Source: an uncultured Oscillospiraceae bacterium (GTDB lineage: Bacteria > Bacillota > Clostridia > Oscillospirales > Acutalibacteraceae). Taken from it: a stretch of DNA of 64,000 bases. The stretch spans positions 1 to 64,000 of the forward strand of contig CATXDC010000008.1 in the NCBI GenBank assembly GCA_958366985.1, given 5' to 3'. The notes under the pieces were generated by a model. It was not told the DNA's origin. It searched no databases and saw only the letters and a program-made list of their open reading frames with translations. Of the stretch, positions 33,575 through 42,433 are shown piece after piece. The translations under genes and the position numbers were made by a program. The number at the start of each line of letters is the position of its first letter. Positions within the stretch are counted from its first letter, which is position 1.

Positions 33575-34987
33575 ATGAAAACCGGTAAAAAAGTTTTAGC
33601 TGCACTGTGTGCCGTCGGATTGCTCACTGCAAGTTTTTCCGGATGTGCAGCAGGAAAATATGATACCCCTGCATTAAGTTCACAGGCAATTACATTTTCG
33701 GCAGAAAATGAAAAACAGCTGAAAAAACTCACTGACGAAAAACTTTCTACATATGAAACTCTTTCCAATGGAAATAGTGTAGAGATTGATTTAGGCGGAG
33801 AAAAGACCTTTGACCAGATCGTTTTGAGAGAGAAAGGCGATAATCTTAACAAATTTTCAATTTCAGTGCAAAAAGGCGGTAACTGGGAAAAAGTATATGA
33901 AGGCGACAGAATTTTAGAATACCGTCTTTGCTATATAGGAGAAGTAACTGCCGATAAAGTAAAAATTACAGTAGAAGACTGTATCGAACCTGTAAATTTA
34001 AGTGAAGTACAGGTACGCATGAGCAAAACTGAGGACAGAGAAGTAAAGGTCAGCCAGTACATCTGCTTTGACGGTCATTTTGATGAAATGGCAGCGAGAA
34101 CCGATGACAGCTTCAGCGGATATTATAATGTAGTAACCGACGCAATTATCATAGGCACAATTACTCTGGATGAACAGGGAAATGTAGTAATAGCAGACGG
34201 CGAGGAAAAATTTGCTCAGCGCATGGAAGCTTTCCGTAAAGCCATAGGTGAAAACGATACAAGAATATGGGTAACAGTTGGCTTTGATATGAAAGACGCT
34301 GAGGGAAACAGAGACCATGACGCCACTGCAAAATTTGTAAATGAAAACATTGATGCAATAACCGCCAACATTAAGGCATTTACTGAGAAATACGGAATTT
34401 ACGGCGTTGACTATGACTGGGAGTATCCAGAGAAATCATCTCAGTGGAAAGCTTACAGCAAAATTATAACTGAGACAGCTAAAGTCACAAAGGTATCAAT
34501 CGCACTTCCTCCCTGGGGAATAAAGCTCAGCGATGAAGCCATAGAAGTCCTTGAGCACGTAAATGTCATGGCATACGACCTATTTGATGATAGAGGTGAC
34601 CATGCAAACAGCTTTGTTGCAGGCTGGGACTCCATAAGAAAAGTTATGAAGAGCGGAATTCCCGCTAAAAAGATTCTTTTAGGTGTTCCCACTTACGGAA
34701 GAACCACTGATAAATCTGCTGATGCATGGCCCAGCTACAAAGATTATGATTTAGGCAAATGGGGAAATCTCATAAAGGATTATCCTTATACAACAGCTGA
34801 CGGAGAGAAAAAGACATGTGATGCCTACGTTAACAGCTACGGACAGATAAGGGATAAAACAGCCCTTGCCATAAGCAGCGGCATAGGCGGAATTATGATA
34901 TTCCGTGAGGGATGCGACTCTGATTATACTGAGCAGTATTGTCTGCACCGTGCAGTGGAAGAGGTAATTGAAGCAACAGAAAGATAA
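33575..34987 (+). CDS. GH18-family lipoprotein with N-terminal discoidin-like domain
   Basis: 470-residue lipoprotein: lipobox FSGC with Cys24, a beta-rich region at about 35-155 resembling an F5/8-type carbohydrate-binding domain (SVEIDLGGEKTFDQIVLREKG, then FSISVQKGGNWEKVYEGD), then a GH18 TIM barrel. The active-site strand is YGVDYDWEYP with D279, D281 and acid E283; the first Asp of the usual DxxDxDxE is Tyr. It may act on chitin-like or N-glycan substrates, as endo-beta-N-acetylglucosaminidases do. ATG at 33575 is preferred to 33566 on RBS spacing. Pairs functionally with the GH20 enzyme at 62 kb. Confidence 0.82.
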   Translation: MKTGKKVLAALCAVGLLTASFSGCAAGKYDTPALSSQAITFSAENEKQLKKLTDEKLSTYETLSNGNSVEIDLGGEKTFDQIVLREKGDNLNKFSISVQKGGNWEKVYEGDRILEYRLCYIGEVTADKVKITVEDCIEPVNLSEVQVRMSKTEDREVKVSQYICFDGHFDEMAARTDDSFSGYYNVVTDAIIIGTITLDEQGNVVIADGEEKFAQRMEAFRKAIGENDTRIWVTVGFDMKDAEGNRDHDATAKFVNENIDAITANIKAFTEKYGIYGVDYDWEYPEKSSQWKAYSKIITETAKVTKVSIALPPWGIKLSDEAIEVLEHVNVMAYDLFDDRGDHANSFVAGWDSIRKVMKSGIPAKKILLGVPTYGRTTDKSADAWPSYKDYDLGKWGNLIKDYPYTTADGEKKTCDAYVNSYGQIRDKTALAISSGIGGIMIFREGCDSDYTEQYCLHRAVEEVIEATER

Positions 34988-35007
34988 AAAGTCAATATAA
35001 ACACAAA

Positions 35008-35043
35008 ATACCCGTGAAAATGATAAAACATTTTCACGGGTAT
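35008..35043 (+). terminator. Hairpin after the GH18 gene
   Basis: Perfect 15-bp stem (35008-35022 with 35029-35043), loop of six; T-run is weak. Confidence 0.7.
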
Positions 35044-35051
35044 CTATATGT

Positions 35052-35096
35052 AGTAAAAACAAAAAACAGCACTGCAAAGGAGGGAGCAGTGCTGTT
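35052..35096 (-). terminator. Terminator of the cobalamin/ECF operon
   Basis: AACAGCACTGC (35065-35075) pairs with GCAGTGCTGTT (35086-35096); TTTTTTGTTTTT follows on the minus strand. Confidence 0.85.
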
Positions 35097-35155
35097 CGGG
35101 AAAGGCGTTGAAAAAATACAACCCCTGTTTTTACTCTCACTTATCCTCAATAAGG

Positions 35156-35899
35156 TTATTCTTCTATAGACATTAACCCATACTTTATTTTAATTCTATA
35201 CAGCTTTTCCGTCAAGGGCTTAAGGGCAATAATAAGAAAAAAAACTGTCGCAGCGGCATGAACAAGGTCGAAAGGCAGCCCTGATGCGTAAATTGAAAGC
35301 ACCGTCTGCCAGTTTATGGCTACCACTGAAGAAAAAAGTGTGGAAAGGTTCATAAGTCCGCCGTAGATTATAATCGTAGCAAGTCCACCGAAAATTACAA
35401 CAAAGGGATAATCTTTCTTTGTTATGGGCTTTCTGCCGAAAATAAGTCCCGCAAGAAAACCTATCACTCCGCAGCAGAACATCTGCCATGGAGTCCAGGG
35501 ACCCTGTCCGAAAAAGAAATTGGATACAAAAGCCGTCATGGCTCCGGTGAGAAATCCGCTTTCGGCTCCGAAACAGATTCCCGTTACAATCACAATGGAA
35601 ACCATGGGTTTAAATTGAGGCAGCATAAAGAAAGCTCCCCTGCCTGCAACTCCAATGGCACACATTGCGGCAATTACTGCAATTTCCCTTGCCGACGGTT
35701 TGCGGTTTTCAAAGGACATGAAAAATGGCAGCATTGTAAGAAGAATTATCGCAAGGCTTATAAGATAATATTTTCTGTCACCTAAAAATATAATTCCGAA
35801 AGCTATTACAGCAGGGATAACTATAAGTATTATAAGACATGAAAGTAAAATATGTCTGTTATTTCGTCTTTTTAAATTTTCTCCTTTGAGGCAAGACAC
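35156..35899 (-). CDS. ECF transporter substrate-binding (S) component, probable cobalamin carrier
   Basis: 247-residue membrane protein with about seven hydrophobic segments. It has the S-component pattern AREIAVIAAMCAIGVAGR and GPWTPWQMFCCGVIGFLAGL, and a final SGLPFDLVHAAATVFF helix. It binds the substrate and docks on the EcfT/EcfA module encoded just upstream, which it overlaps by 28 bases. The substrate is inferred as cobalamin or another corrinoid from the riboswitch at 42.1 kb that controls the operon, not from sequence. GTG start at 35899 with AGGAGG ten bases before it. Confidence 0.78.
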   Translation of the reverse strand: MSCLKGENLKRRNNRHILLSCLIILIVIPAVIAFGIIFLGDRKYYLISLAIILLTMLPFFMSFENRKPSAREIAVIAAMCAIGVAGRGAFFMLPQFKPMVSIVIVTGICFGAESGFLTGAMTAFVSNFFFGQGPWTPWQMFCCGVIGFLAGLIFGRKPITKKDYPFVVIFGGLATIIIYGGLMNLSTLFSSVVAINWQTVLSIYASGLPFDLVHAAATVFFLIIALKPLTEKLYRIKIKYGLMSIEE

Positions 35900-37539
35900 G
35901 CTCTGATAACCTCCTCATTTGTAACGGCATATGGAAAGACAAAACGGCTCATTCTGTTTGCAGCGGTAGTATAGAAGCTGTTTCCTGTGAAAAACTCCCT
36001 TGCACCTGCCGTTGAAACCGCTTCGCCGCAGAAAAGCAAAGTGCAGAAATCTGCATACTCGGCACAGAACTCTATATCATGGGATACGGCGATCACTGTA
36101 ACTCTCTGAGAGTTAAGCTCCTTTATAATCTCAGCAAGCTCCTTTTTAAAGCAGCAGTCGAGTCCCTTTGTAGGCTCGTCCAGCAAAAGGATATCCGGTT
36201 TTGTAAGAAGCACCTTTGCAAGGGCAGCTCTCTGCTGTTCGCCGCCGCTCAGATCATAGGGATGACGAGAAAGAAGTTTTTGCAGGTGCACCTGCTCTGC
36301 TGCCTCACGTGCCGTTTTTTCCTTTTCTTCACGGCTCATTTTAACGTCTATCCCCTCTTCTATATCCTCAAGAAGAGTTTTCTTTACAAAAAGCGTCTGG
36401 GGATTCTGTGGAAGAAGCGCTATTTTAAGTTTATCTCCCTTTTCTCCAACGGCAATTTTTCCTCTGTACGCCTTTAAGTTTCCAGAAATAAGGGAAAGAA
36501 GAGTGGTTTTACCCGCTCCGTTTCCACCCAAAACAGCGTGGAAAGTTCCCTTTTTAACTGAGAAATTGAGATCCTTTATTATGTCAGCGCCTTTTTTCTC
36601 ATATCTGAACCACAGATCATGTACCTTTATTGCATCGGGAAGATTTTGGGAGGCAAGTTTTTCCTCTGCCTCTCTTTCTACCGGGATTTTATCTTTCATG
36701 TACTCCGAAAGGAAAATCCTGCCGTCACGTACAGTAAGGGGAAGTTTTTCCTCGCATCCTTTAATTTCACCATGTTCTGAAATCCCCGCCGCTATCTGAA
36801 CAGGCGCCGGCATGGCCTCTGCCATGGGATTGCCCATTTTCTTTAAAACCGAATAGGCTTCACAGGGAGAACATGAAAAACTTCTACCCTCATCCATTAC
36901 AATAACTTTATCTGCAAGGGGAATTACCTCTTCGAGACGGTGCTCCGAAATAATAACCGTTACTCCCAAAGCGGAGTTTATTTTTTTAACGGCTGCTAAA
37001 AAATCGGCGGCAGCTATTGGGTCAAGCTGCGAGGTTGGCTCGTCGAGAATAATCACCTGAGGCTGCATTGCCATAATGGAGGCGAGATTCAAAAGCTGCT
37101 TTTGTCCGCCTGAAAGCTCCTCCACTCCCTTATTAAACCACTGCTGTATGCCGAAAAAGCTTGCCATTTCCGCAACTTTAAGCCTTATGCGGCGTGGTTC
37201 TTCCCCAAGGGATTCCAGTCCAAAGGAAAGCTCATGCCATACTTTATCGGTGACTATCTGATTTTCAGGGCTTTGCATAACGTATCCTATTTTAGATACT
37301 GCTTCTCTCTGTGACAAAGAGTTTATCTCCCTGCCCTCAAAGAGAATTTCACCCTCACGTTTTCCGTGAGGAGTAATTGCAGGCTTTAAATGACGGAGCA
37401 GTGTGGTTTTGCCGCAGCCTGATTTTCCGCATATAACGGCAAACTCACCTTTTTCAATTTTTAAATTTATATTATCAAGAGCCTTTCCCTCTCCCAAGGG
37501 ATAGGAAAAACTCAGATTTTTGATTTCAAACGATACCAT
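35872..37539 (-). CDS. ECF transporter ATPase, two fused ABC domains
   Basis: 555 residues holding two complete ABC domains. First: CGKSGCGKTTLL Walker A, ELSGGQKQLL signature, IILDEPTSQLD Walker B. Second (from about 300): GGNGAGKTTLL, DLSGGEQQRAA, LLLDEPTKGLD. It supplies both nucleotide sites (EcfA1 plus EcfA2) in one chain and powers uptake by the S component. Overlaps EcfT by 28 bases and the S gene by 28 bases; GGAGG lies before the ATG. Cytoplasmic, membrane-associated. Confidence 0.92.
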   Translation of the reverse strand: MVSFEIKNLSFSYPLGEGKALDNINLKIEKGEFAVICGKSGCGKTTLLRHLKPAITPHGKREGEILFEGREINSLSQREAVSKIGYVMQSPENQIVTDKVWHELSFGLESLGEEPRRIRLKVAEMASFFGIQQWFNKGVEELSGGQKQLLNLASIMAMQPQVIILDEPTSQLDPIAAADFLAAVKKINSALGVTVIISEHRLEEVIPLADKVIVMDEGRSFSCSPCEAYSVLKKMGNPMAEAMPAPVQIAAGISEHGEIKGCEEKLPLTVRDGRIFLSEYMKDKIPVEREAEEKLASQNLPDAIKVHDLWFRYEKKGADIIKDLNFSVKKGTFHAVLGGNGAGKTTLLSLISGNLKAYRGKIAVGEKGDKLKIALLPQNPQTLFVKKTLLEDIEEGIDVKMSREEKEKTAREAAEQVHLQKLLSRHPYDLSGGEQQRAALAKVLLTKPDILLLDEPTKGLDCCFKKELAEIIKELNSQRVTVIAVSHDIEFCAEYADFCTLLFCGEAVSTAGAREFFTGNSFYTTAANRMSRFVFPYAVTNEEVIRACLASKEKI

Positions 37540-38396
37540 TTAAAGTCCTCCGTAAGACTGAATATAAGCGGAAAGGCCATTAAGAGAAAATATGAAATAT
37601 AGACGACCAAACCGAAAAATGAAAAATCGGAAAGTACAATTGCAGGATAATAATTTATCCTGCCCTCACCCATTAAAAGTCCTGCAAATATAACCGAAAC
37701 CAAAATAAGTATGGCGGTAAGGGATAAAGCATCACGTTTATCAAAGCGGAAGCCCGAAAAGGAAGTGCGTCCTTTAAGTCCCCAGCCTCTGCTCTTCATG
37801 GAATCGGCAGTTTCCACTGCGTTTTCCAGAGCCCAGGTAATAAGTATTGAGAGGATTTTCACACCATTTCTGATTTTTGTAAAAAATCCGCCTGTATCAT
37901 AACTTCTGCCTATGCATTTCTGCGCATAGTTTATCTTTTTAAGCTGTGCGGAAAATCTCGGTACAAACCTTAATGTCATTGAAAACAAAATTGCAATGGA
38001 CGGAGAAATTTTTCCGAATATACACATGAGCTTATCGGAGGTCATTACCTCGTTAAGACATGAAAACCACAAAAGCACCCCTAAAAGCATAAGAGCTGCG
38101 GCAAGGGAATAGAGAAGTGATTCGAGAGTAATGGGATTATCGTTTACGTAAACAAGAATTGTAATTCCCTCATGGTTAAATGCGGCATTGATTACGGCGG
38201 CAAAAATTACAACGGGCAAAAAGAGACCTAAGGATTTAATGCCTTTTTTACCTTTGAGATAAACGCAGTAACCTAAAGCGCAAATAAAGGAAATCACAAG
38301 AAAAACCGGATGCATTAAGAACATTGAAAATCCGGCGGCGAAAATGAAAAACAGAAACAATACAACGGGATGAAGTGAGGCAAAAGGCGTATTCAT
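37512..38396 (-). CDS. ecfT: ECF transporter transmembrane component EcfT
   Basis: 294-residue membrane protein with several N-terminal helices and the cytoplasmic coupling helices typical of EcfT, including the diagnostic ADSMKSRGWG (the Arg-Gly motif that contacts the ATPase). ATG at 38396 overlaps the stop of the DUF4430 gene by one base (TAATG) and is served by GGGGAGAGGGA; a longer start at 38417 is less likely. Couples the fused ATPase to the S component. Confidence 0.9.
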   Translation of the reverse strand: MNTPFASLHPVVLFLFFIFAAGFSMFLMHPVFLVISFICALGYCVYLKGKKGIKSLGLFLPVVIFAAVINAAFNHEGITILVYVNDNPITLESLLYSLAAALMLLGVLLWFSCLNEVMTSDKLMCIFGKISPSIAILFSMTLRFVPRFSAQLKKINYAQKCIGRSYDTGGFFTKIRNGVKILSILITWALENAVETADSMKSRGWGLKGRTSFSGFRFDKRDALSLTAILILVSVIFAGLLMGEGRINYYPAIVLSDFSFFGLVVYISYFLLMAFPLIFSLTEDFKWYRLKSKI

Positions 38397-39133
38397 TATT
38401 CCCTCTCCCCGAACCATTGGTCGCCTACGTCACGGCCGAGATCACAGGTGTAGCGCCATTTTATGACATCACCGTCTTTAAGCTTATATCTGCTGCATCC
38501 GTAATTGGGATACCAGCCGTTTACACTGTAAGTCCATCCGGAGAGCTCTCCGCAGTCAAACTCATAAAGATTTCCTATACCCTCAATGTAATTGCTGTTA
38601 TACATGGGAGTATTTTCAAACTCCATATGTATTCTGTTTTTCTTCATTTCACGGTTAAGTACGTCAAAAACCGTTTCGCCCTCATAAAAAATTACTTTTC
38701 GCTCTTTATATATAATTCCGTCCTTTGGAAGTACGGAAAGTTTATCCTTATTAAATTTATCCATATTGTCGAGAATGGTAAGGCAGTCAACGGAAAGTGT
38801 GCAGTAGTTGACTTTTGTTTTATCCGCCGGTTTATTGTCATCAACAGGAGCAGGTCTTTCCTGCTGAGACTGAGTCTCTTTCTGAGTGTTGGTCTCTTGT
38901 GAAGAGGAGGCATTTTTATCCTCTTCCTTGTTTTCGGAAGCTGATGTGCTCTTTTCTTCCTTTTCTGAATTGTTATTTATATAGTTTTCGGTTTCTATGT
39001 TAGATACACCGATGTTATCGGTGGGAATATACTCAGGAAATTCAATTTTACATCCTGAGAAAATTACTGTTATTAAAATAAGAAGAGATAAAGTAAGTGA
39101 GGCAGTCTTTTTCATTTTATCGTTCAGGGACAA
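38396..39133 (-). CDS. DUF4430 (transcobalamin C-terminal-like) lipoprotein
   Basis: 245 residues with lipobox FSGC, a Glu/Ser/Lys-rich linker of about 75 residues, and a C-terminal DUF4430 domain ending GELSGWTYSVNGWYPN, then YKLKDGDVIKWRYT. InterPro treats this domain as similar to the C-terminal half of eukaryotic transcobalamin/intrinsic factor. Placed in a cobalamin-riboswitch operon next to EcfT, it is a good candidate for a surface corrinoid-capturing protein feeding the transporter. TTG start at 39133 has AAAGGA upstream; the ATG at 39115 lacks one, though either leaves a working signal peptide. Confidence 0.82.
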   Translation of the reverse strand: MSLNDKMKKTASLTLSLLILITVIFSGCKIEFPEYIPTDNIGVSNIETENYINNNSEKEEKSTSASENKEEDKNASSSQETNTQKETQSQQERPAPVDDNKPADKTKVNYCTLSVDCLTILDNMDKFNKDKLSVLPKDGIIYKERKVIFYEGETVFDVLNREMKKNRIHMEFENTPMYNSNYIEGIGNLYEFDCGELSGWTYSVNGWYPNYGCSRYKLKDGDVIKWRYTCDLGRDVGDQWFGERE

Positions 39134-39155
39134 CGCCCCATCCTTTCTTTTAATA

Positions 39156-39182
39156 GAGTCGGACGGAAAAACCGTCCGACTC
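39156..39182 (-). other. Intercistronic hairpin in the cobalamin operon
   Basis: GAGTCGGACGG (39156-39166) pairs with CCGTCCGACTC (39172-39182), loop AAAAA, no T-run. It lies between the propeller gene and the DUF4430 gene and may stabilise or separate transcripts. Confidence 0.6.
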
Positions 39183-39203
39183 CGATTTTATTTTTTAATA
39201 GAA

Positions 39204-41843
39204 TCAGTGCTTCTTGCGCTTACCTAACAGCAGCACTGCAAGAAGTGATACGCTGCCCATAGCTCCCAGTGAAATTATATTGTCACCGAGATTTCCGGGA
39301 TTTGATGTGCTTACGGGAACAGCAAAATATATTCCGCCGTCTTGAGCTGTAAATTTAAGTGAGCCGTTTTCACAAACTCCGTCGCCTATTGATACAGCTT
39401 CGCCGTTTTCAAAGCGGTAAATCTTATACTCGCCGTCTTTAAGAGAAGTTTTGAGGGTTATCTGAGTTTTTGCAGGAAGAGCTCCCTCATGGTTAAGAGT
39501 AAATACAAATGCATCGGCATAAAGAGCCTTTATATCGCTTTCGGAATCTCCGCCGAAGGTTACCGAAATATCAAAATCCTTTGTTGGGTCTGTAATATCA
39601 GTACCCTTAAATGAAAATACTGCATTTTCATACTCTGCTGTATATGCATCGGGAGAACCTGCAAGGTTCATAAGCATTTCTGAAATGATAACTCCCTTTT
39701 TAAGTGAGTCTATAACTTTTCTTGCAAAAAGTACGTCATCATAACGTGTTACATATTCTCTGTCAGCTTCTGAAAGAAGTGAGTACTCCTTTTCAAGCTC
39801 TGAAACAGTCATTTCTGTTTCCAGAGTAATATTGAGAGGATCTATTTCATTAAAGATTCTTTCATCAAGAGCCTGAACCTTTGTAAAAAGCTCGTTTGCT
39901 CTGTCAGCAGCTGCAAGGAGCTTTTCGCTGTCACACATTTTCTTTACTTCGTCATTCTGCATTTCGTAAAGTGCAAGAACTTCGAGAATTTTATCTCTGT
40001 CTTTAAGTGTGACCTTATCAGCATCGGGAAGAGAGGCAATTTGTTTATTGAGATTTGCCGCCGCATCCTGATTTTTAAGATTTTCTATAATTGCAACGCA
40101 TTTTAAAAGCTTCTCTGAATTTTCCACAAGAGCTTTGCTCTCGGTGGAAAGTGAATTGTATTTTGAATACCAGCTGTTTACTGTATCGCTGTCATCAATG
40201 GTAAGCTCGTCGGGATTTACATTTTTAATGTACTCGTTAAGCTCGGCTACAATCTTTTCCTCGTTCTTGAGATTTTCTATTTTCTCGAGCATCTCTTCAA
40301 GTCTTTCATAGTTTGTAACCTTTGCTTTTTCGGTTTCATCCATTAAATCATAGCGAAGTTTTAATCTGTTAAGACGGTATTCGTCACGCTCAGTTACACC
40401 TGTAAAATCAAACAGTGATATGGCGTTTATCATATCCTTGGCAGTATATTCACCGCTTGCATCATCCTTATGACCAAAGCAGTACATTGTTCCGCCGTCA
40501 TTGTAAAAGTAAATTGAGCCGTCCCCGCCGATCGCAACACTCTGAGTACAGTACTGAAGCTGTGAAGGAGTTGCAATTATCTCATATTCAGGCTCAGTCT
40601 GACCCTGACGGTCGGTTATCATGTAAACGCATGAAGAAGTCGGATCATATCCGCCGGAACCTATGGCACCGAAACCGGTAACATACATCTTAACTTCATA
40701 GCCGTTTTCTTTTGTAGCATAAGCAGTGGTGACTATGGGAGAGGCCTGAGTTACAACCTCATCTATCTGATAAATAATCTCAAGAGTTTCGCTGTCCATA
40801 ACTGTGAATCCATTGCCGGAGGTAATTCCGCCGCCGCCAATGTACAGTCTGTCACCGAATACAACAGGACTTGATGTAATATCATTTCCGATATTGGTCT
40901 TGATTATGGAAGAGGTATCAAAGGTATTGTCACCTGAAAGCTTTACGGAATATATATTTCCGCTTTTAAGAGCTACAAACACTCTGTTTGTCTTTGCATC
41001 ATAGTGGACGCTGCTTCTTATTCCGGATGCTGCATCTGGCTCTAAAACAAGTGTATCATATACCTTATCCTCAGTAAGGCTGTGGATAACAAGCTCTGTT
41101 GCCTCACCGCCGAAAATTATTGTATCTCCTACAATTGCGCCGGCGCTCCAGTAATATCCGCTCTTCATGTTCTGGGGCTTATATGTCCATTTTGGAGCCT
41201 TTACTTCATCGGTTTTTTCGGGATTTTCATCCACTGTATCAAAACATACATATGCACCTTCACTTGCGCTGCCGTCGGCAACACCTACATATATATGTCC
41301 GTCATATCCTGTAACTGCCGAAAGCGGCTGTATTCTGCTGTTTGCTCCCCCTAAGGGTTCGGATATCCAAAGCTGCTCCATTGTCTCTTCATCATAGGCT
41401 ATTATGACTGCTCCGGTATTATCGGAAGCAGCACGGGGTACATAGATTACTCCGTCATAATAAGCGATTGTTGAAAAGAACTGGCTTTTTCCCGGGCACG
41501 GAACGGATTTTAAAATTTCTCCCGTATTTGCGTCAACACGATAGAGTTTGCTCTGTCCGGCTACAAGACAGTAAAGATAATCTCCCACAATAACGGGAGT
41601 TCCGGGGACATCACTCCAGCCTGTGCCGAATTTGATTCCCCATTTTTCCACTGTGGATTCTTTGCTTACGGGAGTTTTGCTGTCAACTATTCCCTGGGAA
41701 AGAGCCTCTCCTCTGAACTGGGAATAACTGAGATATTCCTTTTCGGGAGATACCTTTTCTGCTGCCGAAATGCTTATGGGCATTGAAAGCATAACTGCAA
41801 AAACCAGCACAAGGCTCACAATGGATTTTGTGATTTTGTTCAT
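39204..41843 (-). CDS. Secreted PQQ-type beta-propeller surface protein, first gene of the cobalamin operon
   Basis: 880 residues. Signal peptide (about 1-29, ending ISAAEK), a beta-propeller of PQQ-like repeats (about 55-460; repeated G-xx-Y/IYVG and DxxTGE-type strands such as YRVDANTGEILKSV), a helical region (about 470-740; runs of ENLKNEEKIVAELNEYIKNV type), a beta domain, and a C-terminal hydrophobic anchor with basic end GKRKKH. No clear LPXTG; NPGNLGDN lies where a sorting signal would be. ATG at 41843 has AAAGGAAG upstream. Directly under a B12 riboswitch, so probably a corrinoid-binding or scavenging surface protein; that role is inference. Confidence 0.75.
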   Translation of the reverse strand: MNKITKSIVSLVLVFAVMLSMPISISAAEKVSPEKEYLSYSQFRGEALSQGIVDSKTPVSKESTVEKWGIKFGTGWSDVPGTPVIVGDYLYCLVAGQSKLYRVDANTGEILKSVPCPGKSQFFSTIAYYDGVIYVPRAASDNTGAVIIAYDEETMEQLWISEPLGGANSRIQPLSAVTGYDGHIYVGVADGSASEGAYVCFDTVDENPEKTDEVKAPKWTYKPQNMKSGYYWSAGAIVGDTIIFGGEATELVIHSLTEDKVYDTLVLEPDAASGIRSSVHYDAKTNRVFVALKSGNIYSVKLSGDNTFDTSSIIKTNIGNDITSSPVVFGDRLYIGGGGITSGNGFTVMDSETLEIIYQIDEVVTQASPIVTTAYATKENGYEVKMYVTGFGAIGSGGYDPTSSCVYMITDRQGQTEPEYEIIATPSQLQYCTQSVAIGGDGSIYFYNDGGTMYCFGHKDDASGEYTAKDMINAISLFDFTGVTERDEYRLNRLKLRYDLMDETEKAKVTNYERLEEMLEKIENLKNEEKIVAELNEYIKNVNPDELTIDDSDTVNSWYSKYNSLSTESKALVENSEKLLKCVAIIENLKNQDAAANLNKQIASLPDADKVTLKDRDKILEVLALYEMQNDEVKKMCDSEKLLAAADRANELFTKVQALDERIFNEIDPLNITLETEMTVSELEKEYSLLSEADREYVTRYDDVLFARKVIDSLKKGVIISEMLMNLAGSPDAYTAEYENAVFSFKGTDITDPTKDFDISVTFGGDSESDIKALYADAFVFTLNHEGALPAKTQITLKTSLKDGEYKIYRFENGEAVSIGDGVCENGSLKFTAQDGGIYFAVPVSTSNPGNLGDNIISLGAMGSVSLLAVLLLGKRKKH

Positions 41844-41896
41844 TTTCTTTCTTCCTTTCTCTTTTTTAGGCAGCTTCACACCATACCTAAATGGAA

Positions 41897-41924
41897 AACA
41901 AAAAGCCGGGCTGATAGCTCGGCT
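41897..41924 (-). terminator. Riboswitch-controlled terminator
   Basis: AGCCGGGC (41904-41911) with GCTCGGCT (41917-41924), one mismatch, and T5-G-T4 on the minus strand, between the riboswitch and the first start codon. Suggests B12 control by premature termination. Confidence 0.75.
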
Positions 41925-42016
41925 TAAGGCATGAGAAAGAAATCGGAGATGAAAATACAAAATCCGCTTTTTTCCTTGAATCGCCTCGATCTCCCACCGA
42001 AATCAGCAATCAACGT

Positions 42017-42181
42017 ATTACGGCAGGTCTCCTGGCTCAAAATCATCCTCCGACTTAACCTTCCCGGTTTCCCAGTGGCAGAGCCTAAGCTCTAAAAGTC
42101 TTCGTCATTTTTACAGTAGCGGGGGCTGCTGCGGAATCTGACCGCATTCCCTTTTAATCTGCCTTTCGGCAAAACCGTAAT
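42017..42181 (-). ncRNA. Cobalamin (B12) riboswitch
   Basis: On the minus strand the classic elements appear in order: GGGAATGCGGTCAGATTCC, GCAGCCCCCGCTACTGTAA, CCACTGGGAAACCGGGAAGG and the B12 box GAGCCAGGAGACCTGCC. The ends ATTACGG and CCGTAAT (plus-strand 42017-42023 and 42175-42181) pair as P1. A terminator 90 bases on forms the expression platform. It should shut the operon at 39-35 kb when adenosyl- or other cobalamin is plentiful. Confidence 0.97.
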
Positions 42182-42433
42182 CCGCCGGGGCATACGCCCC
42201 CAGTGTGAAGTTGTCATAGTTACTATACATTACCTTTGCTTTCATGTCAAACAAAAGGTTAAAATAATTGTAATAAAATTGTAATAAACGGGAGTGCTGA
42301 ATTGTAATTATTATGCTTCACAATAGTAACTGCGGAAGAAAAGGCGCAATTCTGCCGCAGCACTTCTTTTTATTGTCAGGCTGGTGTATAATTGACATAA
42401 AAAGTTTTATGAACAAAGAGAGGAAAAGGGTAA

